Shown: positions 6,138 to 14,045, counted from the stretch's first letter. The stretch: DNA of 19,878 nt from an uncultured Lachnospiraceae bacterium (GCA_910588295.1 CAJUQO010000061.1:1-19878), one strand, 5' to 3'. Numbers and translations: made by a program. Notes: generated by a model from the sequence alone, not told the origin.

Positions 6138-6779
6138 TCATCCCTCCAGCGAAAATGCCGCGGCGCCCTCTTCTGTGGCCGTCCATTGTATGTTATCCGT
6201 AAATTCATTTCCACGGTAAAAATAGTTTTTCTCCGGTATCCGGGAAAAAGCCATCCGTATACCCAGCGTGATCGTGTCCGCCATTCCCATAATAAAAGAG
6301 AGCCGTGTGGTCTGCAGCATAAAGTGTTCAAAGGTGCCTGACAGATTGACAATGCCCGTGATAAAAATATCTCCGATCTCCGGCAGATCCTTCTGTACCC
6401 CTGCCCCCGGCGTGATCGAGCCCACCCCTGTGGTGATGAAACCGAGATGCTGTCGGGAACCCAGGGACGCGTCGATGGCGATCATCAGGCAGCGGGGATG
6501 CCGGGCGGAGATCCATTGTTTGGTTTCCGTCAGATTCAGTGCATGTACGGGCTGGTTCAGCGTGCCGTACACGTAACTGTCCTGCCAGACATATCTGGAT
6601 AGCTGATGGCCGCACAGCGGTCCCAGGCTGTCGCCGGTGATCCTGTCGCTGCCTACGCACAAAAATACCAGCTCGTCCCAGGGGCGGTCGATTCTGCCGA
6701 CACATGTCTGCAGGGTACGGGCCAGTTCACGGCAGGCGGACGGTTTTCTCTCATCGATATAAAATGTGCGGTCCGACAT
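6138..6779 (-). CDS. yyaC: YyaC-type sporulation protein (spore protease YyaC family)
   Basis: The 213-residue protein carries the conserved block VFLCVGSDRITGDSLGP (38-54) and AIDASLG (101-107). These recall the HybD/GPR-like protease fold used for germination protease and hydrogenase maturation enzymes. The B. subtilis family member is a sporulation protein whose activity has not been firmly established, to my knowledge. The ATG at 6779 has AAAGGAAGTG just upstream. It is transcribed towards recR. Upstream, CATATCCT (6812-6819) lies 15 bases from TGTATT, a spacing and sequence more like a late sporulation sigma promoter than a sigma-A one. Its presence indicates that the organism belongs to a spore-forming lineage. 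Confidence 0.88.
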   Translation of the reverse strand: MSDRTFYIDERKPSACRELARTLQTCVGRIDRPWDELVFLCVGSDRITGDSLGPLCGHQLSRYVWQDSYVYGTLNQPVHALNLTETKQWISARHPRCLMIAIDASLGSRQHLGFITTGVGSITPGAGVQKDLPEIGDIFITGIVNLSGTFEHFMLQTTRLSFIMGMADTITLGIRMAFSRIPEKNYFYRGNEFTDNIQWTATEEGAAAFSLEG

Positions 6780-6811
6780 TGCATCACTTCCTTTCTGCGC
6801 CTTGTTTTATT

Positions 6812-6840
6812 AGGATATGTAATTTTTTCCCAAAAATACA
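6812..6840 (-). promoter_or_regulatory. Possible sporulation-sigma promoter upstream of yyaC
   Basis: On the minus strand TGTATT (6835-6840), a 15-base spacer and CATATCCT (6812-6819) resemble sigma-E-type boxes (ATATT / CATAnnnT). The match is partial and the region is AT-rich, so this is tentative. Confidence 0.3.
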
Positions 6841-6973
6841 TAATTATTCCACCCGGATCGAAGCAATTAAAAATGATGCCTGTCCGTGTCGAAAAATTCT
6901 GTGGCTTCCCCGCCACAAACCGATAAAATGTGCGGGCAGATGATGATATGTTTGTCTGCAAAGGGGTGATTGC

Positions 6974-8395
6974 ATGATAGAAATCATTTATAAGGATGAG
7001 AATGTCGGCACAGAAGAAAAAAGCGAATGTACCCTTCCGAAGAATATACGCCAGGTTGGCGAACAGCACGGAGGCATACGGATTTATCTGGAAGATTTTG
7101 CCTATACTTATCTGATGAAAACTGCATCGGTCAATCCCGAAAAAGGAAAACTCTGTCTGCTTTTAGGCAGGGAAAAAGAAAAGGAGGGCCAGCCGGTGCT
7201 GTTTATCCGCAGCGCCTTCTGGCTGGATCAGATGGAGGTAGACGGGGAGCATATACAGCTCCGGGACTCGGAGTGGAACGCCGCCGCCGGCATCATGGAA
7301 AAGAATTTCCCGGATCAGGAGATCCTGGGCTGGAGCCTGATGCTTGGCGGCTGCGGTCTGGAACCGTCGCCTTTGATGACGAAGACACATTTGAATCACT
7401 TTTCCGGAACCAACCGGGTATTTTTCTTTATCGATCCGGCGGAAAAGGAGGAGGCGTTTTTCCTCTATGATAACAATGCACTGACGAGACAGGACGGCTA
7501 TTACATTTACTACGAAGAAAATAAGGCTATGCAGGAATACATGATCGCCCATAATCCGCTGATGGAGGGCCGGGTGGGCGAACCGGAGGATCGGGCCGTA
7601 CAGGATTTCCGGAAAGCCGTGGAGCGCAGGCAGCATTCATCCGTGAAACTGGTGGGCCAGATCGTCCGGGTGGCGGCCGCGGCCTGTTTTGTGTTTGCGG
7701 TAGCGGCCGTGGTACGCTATGTGAGCAGGAACCCGGACAGACGGGCCGCCCAGACTGTCGTGTCTGCAACGAAGGAAACAGGCACCGGTTTTGAGACCAG
7801 TGAGCGTCTGTACAGCCAGCTTGGCCTCTTATCCCAGGCGGATGGGACATCCAGTGACGCAATGTCGGCGCCGGCATCTGCGGGCAATTCCGGCGCGGAC
7901 ATGCCGGATGCCCAGACAGGAGGACAGGAGGCTGCTCCCAACGGCACAGAGGCGTCTTCCGACGGAGAATCGGCAGGGGTACAAAAGGATGGAGCCGCTG
8001 CTGCGGCAGGGAATCCTGCTGAAACAGAAATTCCGGACAGTACTGCAGCCAATGCCGGCGTATCGGACAGTACAGGGACGCCGGAGAGCGGCGCCGCAGA
8101 CGCGTCGGGCGGTGAAACACAGCCGGATACGGCAGCGGCCAACGCGGGAGCAGACGGCACGGAAGCATCGGCCGGCAACCGGGCATCTGATGCGGCGGAA
8201 ACCGGTTCGGAAGATACCGCCGCCGCTTCCGGAAAGGGGGCTTATGCTGCTTACCGCGTACAGAAAGGCGATACAATCACCAGCATTGCCACCCATTATT
8301 ATGGCAATCTGGCAAAAATCAGCGAGATCTGTGCCTTGAATCATCTGGAATCAGAAGACCTGATTTATGAAGGACAGGTTATCCTGCTGCCGTGA
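6974..8395 (+). CDS. Degenerate MPN (JAB-like) domain protein with a membrane segment and C-terminal LysM
   Basis: The 473-residue protein has four parts. Residues about 30-195 look like an MPN/JAB domain: ILGWSLML (117-124), Ser132 and VFFFIDPAEKEEAFFLY (149-165) align with the GWYHSHP-x6-SxxD region and the following DP strand. However, both zinc His positions are Leu (122, 124) and the Asp position is Met135, so it cannot be a JAMM metalloprotease. A hydrophobic segment (about 226-247, VGQIVRVAAAACFVFAVAAV) follows, then about 165 residues of Ala/Ser/Thr/Gly-rich linker, then a LysM domain (about 424-473, YRVQKGDTITSIATHYYG) for binding peptidoglycan. No N-terminal signal is present, so the MPN-like part should be cytoplasmic and LysM outside. 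AAGGGG lies 9 bases before the ATG. The function is unknown; the MPN call is my own motif-based inference. Confidence 0.75.
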   Translation: MIEIIYKDENVGTEEKSECTLPKNIRQVGEQHGGIRIYLEDFAYTYLMKTASVNPEKGKLCLLLGREKEKEGQPVLFIRSAFWLDQMEVDGEHIQLRDSEWNAAAGIMEKNFPDQEILGWSLMLGGCGLEPSPLMTKTHLNHFSGTNRVFFFIDPAEKEEAFFLYDNNALTRQDGYYIYYEENKAMQEYMIAHNPLMEGRVGEPEDRAVQDFRKAVERRQHSSVKLVGQIVRVAAAACFVFAVAAVVRYVSRNPDRRAAQTVVSATKETGTGFETSERLYSQLGLLSQADGTSSDAMSAPASAGNSGADMPDAQTGGQEAAPNGTEASSDGESAGVQKDGAAAAAGNPAETEIPDSTAANAGVSDSTGTPESGAADASGGETQPDTAAANAGADGTEASAGNRASDAAETGSEDTAAASGKGAYAAYRVQKGDTITSIATHYYGNLAKISEICALNHLESEDLIYEGQVILLP

Positions 8396-8423
8396 GCATA
8401 CGGCCTGACGCCATTCGCTCTGT

Positions 8424-8454
8424 GGCCCGGAGTAATAGTCCGGCCCAGGTTTTT
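8424..8454 (+). terminator. Probable terminator after the LysM protein gene
   Basis: GGCCCGGA (8424-8431) pairs with TCCGGCCC (8439-8446) with one mismatch around a 7-base loop, followed by AGG and five T. It lies 29 bases beyond the stop codon. Confidence 0.5.
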
Positions 8455-8549
8455 GCACTTGCTGCAAAGGGGCAGATGCCGTAACAGTTCAGCCAGGGCT
8501 TTGCATTTGATGCAAAGTACGTAAGAATGCTGGTATTTTGCCAAGAGTG
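8452..8549 (+). repeat. Intergenic mosaic of palindromic repeat modules
   Basis: Three modules lie between the LysM and DUF5711 genes. TTTGCA-N5-TGCAAA is at 8452-8468. GTAACAGTTCAGCCAG (8481-8496) is the left arm of the repeat in the pfk leader. A 52-base unit at 8498-8549 begins with the palindrome CTTTGCA-N5-TGCAAAG and ends TTGCCAAGAGTG. That unit matches 45 of 52 bases with the reverse complement of 16371-16422. The rest of the 270-base gap holds a terminator before the repeats and a promoter after them. Confidence 0.8.
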
Positions 8550-8575
8550 CCCGATGTGAAAAGTAACCATGATTC

Positions 8576-8605
8576 TTTACTACTATGAGCAAAGTGTGCT
8601 ATAAT
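8576..8605 (+). promoter_or_regulatory. Sigma-A promoter (extended -10) for the DUF5711-cvpA pair
   Basis: TTTACT (8576-8581), an 18-base spacer and TATAAT (8600-8605), with TGC directly before the -10 box (extended -10). The start codon at 8665 lies 60 bases downstream. Confidence 0.65.
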
Positions 8606-8664
8606 GGGCGGTAACAAAATCAGAAGAGTATTATTGTAGGAATAAGTACCGGCAGGAAATACCA

Positions 8665-9810
8665 ATGAATGAACAAAATAGAAGAAAAAAACGACACAGA
8701 CGCCGCAGGAGGATATGGCCTTTGCTTTTAATCTGCGCAGCGGCGGCACTGGCTTTTGGAGCCAGATATTATATGAATCACCGTACCAGTTCTGCTTATG
8801 TGGTGGTGTCATCCGGCACCCGGGAGGATACGGCGTCGTCCCAGTACCAGTCTTTTGCTGATGCTGTGCTCAGATACAGCGATGACGGCGCGTCTTTGTC
8901 CAAGGACGACGGGACGCTGGTCTGGAACGAGTCTTTCGATATGCATTCGCCCACGGCGGATGTCTCAGATGATGCCCTGGTGATCTATGACAAAAAGGGC
9001 ACCGTTATGTATGTATTTGGCACAAACGGCATCCGGGGCACGATCAGTACGGAACTGCCTATACTGAAAGCCAAAGTGTCCAGCCAGGGTATGATTGCGG
9101 CCATTCTGGAAGACGGCGAGACTACCTGGATCAATTTTTATTCCGTCGAGGGCCAGACCATAGCTACAGGTAAGACACGTATTGACAGTCCCGGTTATCC
9201 GGTGGATCTCGACGTATCCAAAAACAGCGAGCTTTTAATGGTGTCGTACCTCTATGTGGACGGAAACACCCCCACCAGCTATGTGGCTTTTTACAGCTTT
9301 GGCAGCGCCGGGCAGAATCAGATGGACAATATTGTCAGCGGCTACACCTATCCCAACACTATGATTCCCCAGGTGAGTTTTCTGGGGAATGATGTGGCCG
9401 TGGCCGTGCGTGATGACGGTTTGACTTTTTACAGCGGCAGCCAGATTCCGGCGGAAAATATATCTGTGACGGAGGAAACGGAAATATCCAGCACATTTAT
9501 CAGTGACCAGGGCGTAGGCCTGATCGTACAAAGCGGCGAGAATCAGCAGGGCCATACATTGAAAATATATAATACGGGCGGGAAACTGGTAACAGAGCAG
9601 GAACTGCAGATGGATTATAGTTCCGTGGCAGTCAGCGGTGGGCAGCTGCTTTTGTACAATGATAAACAGGTCAGCATCTTCGGCATGGACGGTACAGAGA
9701 AATTTTCCGGTGTTATTGAGGAAGGCGTGATCCAAAGTATCTGCAAGACAGGCAGCAACCGCTATATGGTGGTGATGGAAGATGGCCTGGAAACAATACG
9801 GCTGAAATAG
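8665..9810 (+). CDS. DUF5711 family membrane-anchored protein, beta-propeller-like
   Basis: 381 residues of unknown function. The N-terminus is strongly basic (NRRKKRHRRRRR), then comes one hydrophobic segment (about 17-35), so the rest should lie outside the membrane with the N-terminus inside. The outer part repeats a short strand-turn pattern: VMYVFGTNG, WINFYSVEG, YVAFYSFG, LTFYSGSQ, LKIYNTGG, VSIFGMDG. This periodicity suggests a WD40/quinoprotein-like propeller; the fold is inferred, not shown. I recognise it as the DUF5711 family of Clostridia with moderate certainty. AGGA lies 10 bases upstream of the ATG. The gene has its own promoter and is followed, 20 bases later, by cvpA, so the two probably form one transcript. 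Confidence 0.75.
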   Translation: MNEQNRRKKRHRRRRRIWPLLLICAAAALAFGARYYMNHRTSSAYVVVSSGTREDTASSQYQSFADAVLRYSDDGASLSKDDGTLVWNESFDMHSPTADVSDDALVIYDKKGTVMYVFGTNGIRGTISTELPILKAKVSSQGMIAAILEDGETTWINFYSVEGQTIATGKTRIDSPGYPVDLDVSKNSELLMVSYLYVDGNTPTSYVAFYSFGSAGQNQMDNIVSGYTYPNTMIPQVSFLGNDVAVAVRDDGLTFYSGSQIPAENISVTEETEISSTFISDQGVGLIVQSGENQQGHTLKIYNTGGKLVTEQELQMDYSSVAVSGGQLLLYNDKQVSIFGMDGTEKFSGVIEEGVIQSICKTGSNRYMVVMEDGLETIRLK

Positions 9811-9830
9811 CATGGCAGCGGGAGGATGAA

Positions 9831-10529
9831 ATGAACTGGTTATGTGTGGTACTGCTGGCTTTTCTGGCGTTGTCTGTCGCCAATGGGGCCAGAAAAGGCT
9901 TAGTGCGGATGGTAGTGTCACTGGTCTTCATGATTCTGGTCATGGGGCTGTCCTCTGTCCTCCATCCCTACATTAGCAGTTATATAAAAGAAAATACAAA
10001 GATGTATGACACGGTGCTGGACGGGTGCAGCCGGGTGATCAACGAGCGGCTGCGCCAGCAGCAGGAGGAGCTGACGCTGTCTGTCCAGGTGGAGGTCATT
10101 GACAGCCTTCCTCTTCCTGCCGGCATGAAGGACGGGCTGCTTAAAGGAAACAACGCCGAGGCGTGGGATCTGTTTTCCGTGGATCGGTTTTCTGACTATC
10201 TGGCTGTTTATCTGGCCGATCTGATTCTTCGCGCCGCGGCGTTTTTACTCTCGTTTATGGCGGCCTTTATCGTGGTGAAAATCGGACAGAATATTGCGTA
10301 TATGCTAACATCTCTGCCGGGAATCAGCCTGTTGAACCGCGCGGCCGGGGCAGCCTTCGGGTTGGTACAGGCATGTATCTGGATCGAGCTGTTTTTTATG
10401 CTTGTCATGCTGGTGCAGGATACGGATTTCGGCCAGGTGTTGATAGCGGCCGTGCAGGAAAACGAGATACTGAATCATCTGTACAACCACAATGTATTAT
10501 GGTTTCTGCTTACCAGGCTGATGTTTTGA
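9831..10529 (+). CDS. cvpA: CvpA family integral membrane protein
   Basis: 232 residues with a hydrophobic N-terminal pair of segments (WLCVVLLAFLALSV, then VRMVVSLVFMILVMGL) joined by the family signature NGARKGLVR. Two or more segments follow later (LILRAAAFLLSFMAAFIVV and AAFGLVQACIWIELFFMLVM). CvpA was named for colicin V production in E. coli; in other bacteria the family is tied to envelope stress tolerance and its molecular role is not settled. The central polar stretch (about 55-120), with VINERLRQQQEEL and a Pro-rich turn, probably faces one side of the membrane. GGAGG lies 7 bases before the ATG. It is the last gene before the bidirectional terminator at 10552-10595. Confidence 0.85.
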   Translation: MNWLCVVLLAFLALSVANGARKGLVRMVVSLVFMILVMGLSSVLHPYISSYIKENTKMYDTVLDGCSRVINERLRQQQEELTLSVQVEVIDSLPLPAGMKDGLLKGNNAEAWDLFSVDRFSDYLAVYLADLILRAAAFLLSFMAAFIVVKIGQNIAYMLTSLPGISLLNRAAGAAFGLVQACIWIELFFMLVMLVQDTDFGQVLIAAVQENEILNHLYNHNVLWFLLTRLMF

Positions 10530-10551
10530 CAGGAGCGCGGATGCGTTAAAA

Positions 10552-10595
10552 AAGGATGCCAGGAAATCCTGTGAAGAGGATTTCCTGGCATCCTT
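10552..10595. terminator. Bidirectional terminator between cvpA and the PBP gene
   Basis: AAGGATGCCAGGAAATCC (10552-10569) and its exact complement (10578-10595) form an 18-bp perfect stem with an 8-base loop. On the minus strand a run of T follows the stem, giving a strong terminator for the penicillin-binding protein gene, whose stop codon ends four bases away. On the plus strand the following sequence is only moderately T-rich. Confidence 0.9.
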
Positions 10596-10598
10596 GTC

Positions 10599-13190
10599 TT
10601 ATTCTTCTGGTTCGGCGGAAGGCTTATTGTTTTCCGGTTTCTTATTTTGCTCCTCCTCTTTCTTTTTCTTCTCTTCCTCCTTTTTCTTCTGCTCTTCTTC
10701 TTTTTTCTTTTGTTCTTCCTCTTTCTTTTTCTGTTCCTCTTCTTTCTTCTTCTGCTCTTCCTCTTTCCTCTTTCTTTCTTCTTCTTTCTTTTTCTTCTCT
10801 TCCTGGGCTTTCTTCCAGGCGGCGTAACAACTGGTGCACCGTTTGTCCGGTATGGATGGCTCCGTGAAATATTCTGTCACCGTCGGACAGGTGGAACCGG
10901 CCAGCAGGCCCGTGCGGCGGCAGACGGTAGCTTCCTGAACCGAGGAAGGCTGTTTGAATTCTTTGACTGGCAGGTCTTCATGAACCCTGGCCATGATCTT
11001 TCTCCACAGATTTTGTTGGAAGGTACGGCCGTTATTTTCCTTGGCCAGCTTCTGGTTGCCGTCATAACCGGCCCAGACTACAGCGGTGTAATAGGGGGTA
11101 TAGCCCGCAAACCACACATCATTATAATCGGAGGTGGTTCCGGTCTTGCCGGCCAGGGGCATATCGGTACCCAGGCGCAGGTTTGTACCGGTTCCTTTCG
11201 TGACCACATCTTCCATGGCGCTGGTGAGAAGGTAGGCCGTGCTGTCCGTGACTACGCGATGGCTGTCTTCCCCGTTTTCCAGGATGATCTTTCCTTCGGA
11301 ATCCGTGACGGTGGTATAGAAAATGGGCCTGTTGTATATGCCGCCGTTGGCCAGAGCGGCGTAGGCGGCCGTCAGCTCCAGGTTGGTAACGCCGTGAGTG
11401 ATACCGCCCAGAGCCAGGGGCTGATGGATGTCACTGAAAATTTTTCCGTTTATTTCCTGCCGTTCCACGAGAGTGGTGAAACCGAAATCCAGCAGAAGGT
11501 CATAGCCCACCCGCGGAGTCAGCTCCGTCAGCACTTTTACGGCAACCACATTGACAGATTGTTCAATGGCTTTCCGTATTGTAATATTACCAAGATAGCT
11601 GCTGCCGGTCCAGTCCCGGACCTGGGTGCCGTTCTCATAGGTGTAATATTCGTCCTTGTAAACGGAGGCCAGTGTCATACCGTTTTCCAAGGCCGGCGCA
11701 TAGGCGGACAGGATTTTGAAAGTGGAGCCGGGCTGCCGGGCGGAGTCCGTGGCCCGGTTCAGGGTAAGGCTGGCAGTTTTCTCGCCCCGTCCGCCGATAA
11801 TCGCTTTTACATGGCCGTTGGACTGGTCTATGATGGTCATGCTGGACTGGGGCTCCATGGTGAAATTGCAGGATTCCGCCACAAGGGTCACGCCTTCCTC
11901 TGACAAAATATGCTTTTTGTATTTATCAATGTAGGATTGGGCCTCCTGTTCCGAGTCAAAAAGCAGGTTGAAGGAGCTGTCATCTTCGCGGAAATACAGC
12001 TGCATCATCTCTTTGCTGTAGTTTTGCATTTCACCGTCTGCATTTTTGACAGTCAGAGCCCAGCTCACGCCCACCTTGGAATTGGCGGGGAAATTATCGG
12101 GGTCGTGATATTCGTCGTCCATGATGGCCTGAATACTCGCGTCCTGGGTGGTGTGGATACGCAGGCCGCCGCTGTAGAGGGCGTTGTAAGCCTGTACCTC
12201 CGTATAGCCTTTCTGTTCCTGGAGATCCGCAAGCACCTGCTCGATGGTGGCGTCAACAAAATAGGAGTAAACCGTGTCCTGCTGCTGCTGTTTTTTCTGC
12301 GCTTTTTTTATCCTCTTATAAACATTATCCGTGAGGGCTTCCTGATATTCGGAATCGGATATATACCCCTGCTCCAGCATATCCTCCAGCACCTGGCTGC
12401 GGCGTTTCGCATTTTTTTCCGGATTGTTAATCGGGTTGTATAAGGTGGGGTTCTGGGGGATGGCCGCCAGGACTGCACATTCGGAGAGGGACAGTTCAGA
12501 GATACTTTTATTAAAATATTTATTGGCGGCGGCCTGTACGCCGAAGGTGCCCGCCCCCAGATTGATGGTATTCAGGTAATTTTCCAGGATGACAGCTTTC
12601 GTATCTTTGCCCTCTTTGGTCAGGGAGGCCTCCAGCTGCAGGGCCAGCGACTGTTCTTGTACCTTCCTTTTTACACGCTCGATTTTGTTTTCGTTCGTCC
12701 AGTTGGAGAAAACGTTGTTTTTCAAAAGCTGCTGGGTCAGCGTGCTGGCGCCCTCATTGAAATGGAATCCTCTGGCGATGCCATGGAGGCCGGCTCGCAG
12801 GATGCCCTTAATATCAATGCCGTTATGCTGATAAAAACGCTCGTCTTCAATGGCCACAATGGCATGCTGCATGTTCAGAGGAATATCATCGATGGAGACG
12901 GCCACCCGGTTCGATGTGGAGCCGGTCAGCTTCTGGATCATGGTTCCGTTGGAATCATACATGTAGGTGGCGTAGCCGACGGGGATGATATTCGCTTCCT
13001 CGATGGCCGGCGTATTGGCCAGGATGCCGCGGAATGCGCCAAGCCCCAGGCTGATGCCGCAGATCCCCACGCCGATGGCGGCGATCAGGCAGATCCGCAG
13101 AAAATTAACACCGAAAGCATGGTTGAACTTGTCTTTATGGGAAGTCAGCTTTTTACGGCTGGATGCAATGCCTTTTTTGCCAAAATTCAT
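10599..13190 (-). CDS. Class A penicillin-binding protein (transglycosylase/transpeptidase)
   Basis: Bifunctional peptidoglycan synthase of the PBP1A/PonA type, 863 residues. A cytoplasmic basic N-terminus precedes one membrane segment (about 32-53). The family 51 glycosyltransferase domain shows EDERFYQHNGID with catalytic Glu115, GASTLTQQLLKN (148-158), RKVQEQSLALQLE (175-187) and the NLGAGTFGVQAAANKYF region. The transpeptidase domain has STFK with Ser489, SVN (545-547) and KTGT (682-685). A four-Cys segment follows (VCRRTGLLAGSTCP...CTSC), then an unusual Lys/Glu tail to about residue 851. GGAGG lies 9 bases before the ATG. The upstream TATAAT at 13220-13225 with a TGC extension is a probable promoter. 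The 863 residues exceed many PBP1A proteins partly because of this tail. Confidence 0.95.
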   Translation of the reverse strand: MNFGKKGIASSRKKLTSHKDKFNHAFGVNFLRICLIAAIGVGICGISLGLGAFRGILANTPAIEEANIIPVGYATYMYDSNGTMIQKLTGSTSNRVAVSIDDIPLNMQHAIVAIEDERFYQHNGIDIKGILRAGLHGIARGFHFNEGASTLTQQLLKNNVFSNWTNENKIERVKRKVQEQSLALQLEASLTKEGKDTKAVILENYLNTINLGAGTFGVQAAANKYFNKSISELSLSECAVLAAIPQNPTLYNPINNPEKNAKRRSQVLEDMLEQGYISDSEYQEALTDNVYKRIKKAQKKQQQQDTVYSYFVDATIEQVLADLQEQKGYTEVQAYNALYSGGLRIHTTQDASIQAIMDDEYHDPDNFPANSKVGVSWALTVKNADGEMQNYSKEMMQLYFREDDSSFNLLFDSEQEAQSYIDKYKKHILSEEGVTLVAESCNFTMEPQSSMTIIDQSNGHVKAIIGGRGEKTASLTLNRATDSARQPGSTFKILSAYAPALENGMTLASVYKDEYYTYENGTQVRDWTGSSYLGNITIRKAIEQSVNVVAVKVLTELTPRVGYDLLLDFGFTTLVERQEINGKIFSDIHQPLALGGITHGVTNLELTAAYAALANGGIYNRPIFYTTVTDSEGKIILENGEDSHRVVTDSTAYLLTSAMEDVVTKGTGTNLRLGTDMPLAGKTGTTSDYNDVWFAGYTPYYTAVVWAGYDGNQKLAKENNGRTFQQNLWRKIMARVHEDLPVKEFKQPSSVQEATVCRRTGLLAGSTCPTVTEYFTEPSIPDKRCTSCYAAWKKAQEEKKKKEEERKRKEEEQKKKEEEQKKKEEEQKKKEEEQKKKEEEKKKKEEEQNKKPENNKPSAEPEE
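10638..10814 (-). repeat. In-frame 21-bp tandem repeat encoding an EEEQKKK tail
   Basis: Inside the end of the PBP gene, residues about 793-851 are almost only Lys, Glu and Gln. The unit EEEQKKK appears four times in a row, flanked by variant copies (EEERKRK, EEEKKKK, EEEQNKK). The DNA is a polypurine tract on the coding strand with a 21-base period and third-position changes between units. Confidence 0.9.
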
Positions 13191-13219
13191 AGAGGAACCT
13201 CCTTCTTTTCTAGCTTTTT

Positions 13220-13225
13220 ATTATA
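13220..13225 (-). promoter_or_regulatory. -10 box of the PBP gene promoter (extended -10)
   Basis: TATAAT on the minus strand preceded by TGC, 30 bases upstream of the PBP start codon. No good -35 box stands at 16-18 bases, which is usual for extended -10 promoters. Confidence 0.5.
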
Positions 13226-13263
13226 GCAAAGTAAAATATTGAAATAAACCCTAAAATGTATTC

Positions 13264-13293
13264 TTCACAATTCCTTCATAATCATGGTAAAAT
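13264..13293 (+). promoter_or_regulatory. Possible promoter of the YigZ-family gene
   Basis: TTCACA (13264-13269), an 18-base spacer and TAAAAT (13288-13293). It faces away from the PBP promoter and lies 56 bases upstream of the preferred start. Confidence 0.45.
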
Positions 13294-13348
13294 GTGGGTA
13301 GCCGAGGTACTAAAGGTTACAAATATAGAAAAAAACAGGAGGCAGAGT

Positions 13349-14026
13349 ATGGCAGTCTGGACGAGAACTGTTTACCGGGGTGGGGAGGGCGAGCTTACCG
13401 AGAAAAAATCCCGGTTTATTGCTACCGTCCGTCCGGTGAAAACGGAGGAGGAGGCGCTGGCCTTTATAGAACGGATGAAGAAAAAATACTGGGATGCCCG
13501 GCATAATTGCTACGCCTATATTATCGGAGAGAACCAGAGGTGCGTGCGAAGCAGCGACGACGGCGAGCCCCAGGGCACAGCGGGCCATCCAATGCTGGAT
13601 GTGCTGACGGGGGAACAGATTTACAATGCGGCCGTGGTAGTCACCCGCTATTTCGGCGGTGTGCTGCTGGGTACAGGCGGGCTGGTGCGCGCCTATGGCG
13701 GGGCGGTTCAGGAAGGACTGAAGAACAGCATCCTGATTGAGAAAAGGAAGGGAGTGCTGGTGGAGATCGGTACGGATTACATGGGGATCGGAAAACTGCA
13801 GTATATGACGGCCAGTGAAAAGATCACCGTACTGGATACGGAATACGCGGATACCGTGCGGATGCGGGTGCTGCTGGAGCCGGACAGGCTGAGCCGTTTC
13901 CGGGGTGCGGTGATGGATGCCACCAGCGGCAGGGCCGGATGGGCCGAGCTGCGGGAAGAGTATTTTGCCGAACTGGACGGACGGGTGCTGGTGGGAGATG
14001 AATTGGAGTACAGGGGGGAGACATGA
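13349..14026 (+). CDS. yigZ: YigZ / IMPACT family protein
   Basis: 225-residue protein of a widespread family (UPF0029, IMPACT N-terminal domain) whose yeast and mammalian relatives affect translation control; the bacterial role is not established. The family core is plain: ELTEKKSRFIATVRPV, WDARHNCYAYII, SSDDGEPQGTAGHPML and VVVTRYFGGVLLGTGGLVRAYG. The C-terminal ferredoxin-like domain with GIGKLQYM and the LREEYFAELDG end are also present. The open frame extends back to 13256, but the ATG at 13349 has AGGAGG 7 bases upstream and starts where the family does. It converges on the cyclophilin gene, with 19 bases between the two stop codons and no clear terminator. Confidence 0.93.
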   Translation: MAVWTRTVYRGGEGELTEKKSRFIATVRPVKTEEEALAFIERMKKKYWDARHNCYAYIIGENQRCVRSSDDGEPQGTAGHPMLDVLTGEQIYNAAVVVTRYFGGVLLGTGGLVRAYGGAVQEGLKNSILIEKRKGVLVEIGTDYMGIGKLQYMTASEKITVLDTEYADTVRMRVLLEPDRLSRFRGAVMDATSGRAGWAELREEYFAELDGRVLVGDELEYRGET

Positions 14027-14045
14027 GAGCGCCCCCCATAGCCGG

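Noticed and set aside
8452..8549. Short CRISPR array or T-box/riboswitch
   Set aside because: The palindromes are not evenly spaced and have no unique spacers. No T-box sequence or recognised riboswitch core is present, and the unit recurs inverted in a different context.
10647..11903. 418-codon plus-strand frame beginning with a long Leu/Phe-rich stretch that looks like membrane helices
   Set aside because: It is the antisense reading of the PBP gene; the Leu/Phe run is the complement of the Lys/Glu repeat tail.
13256..13348. Upstream extension of the YigZ-family protein
   Set aside because: The internal ATG at 13349 has AGGAGG at the right distance, and the extension covers the predicted promoter.
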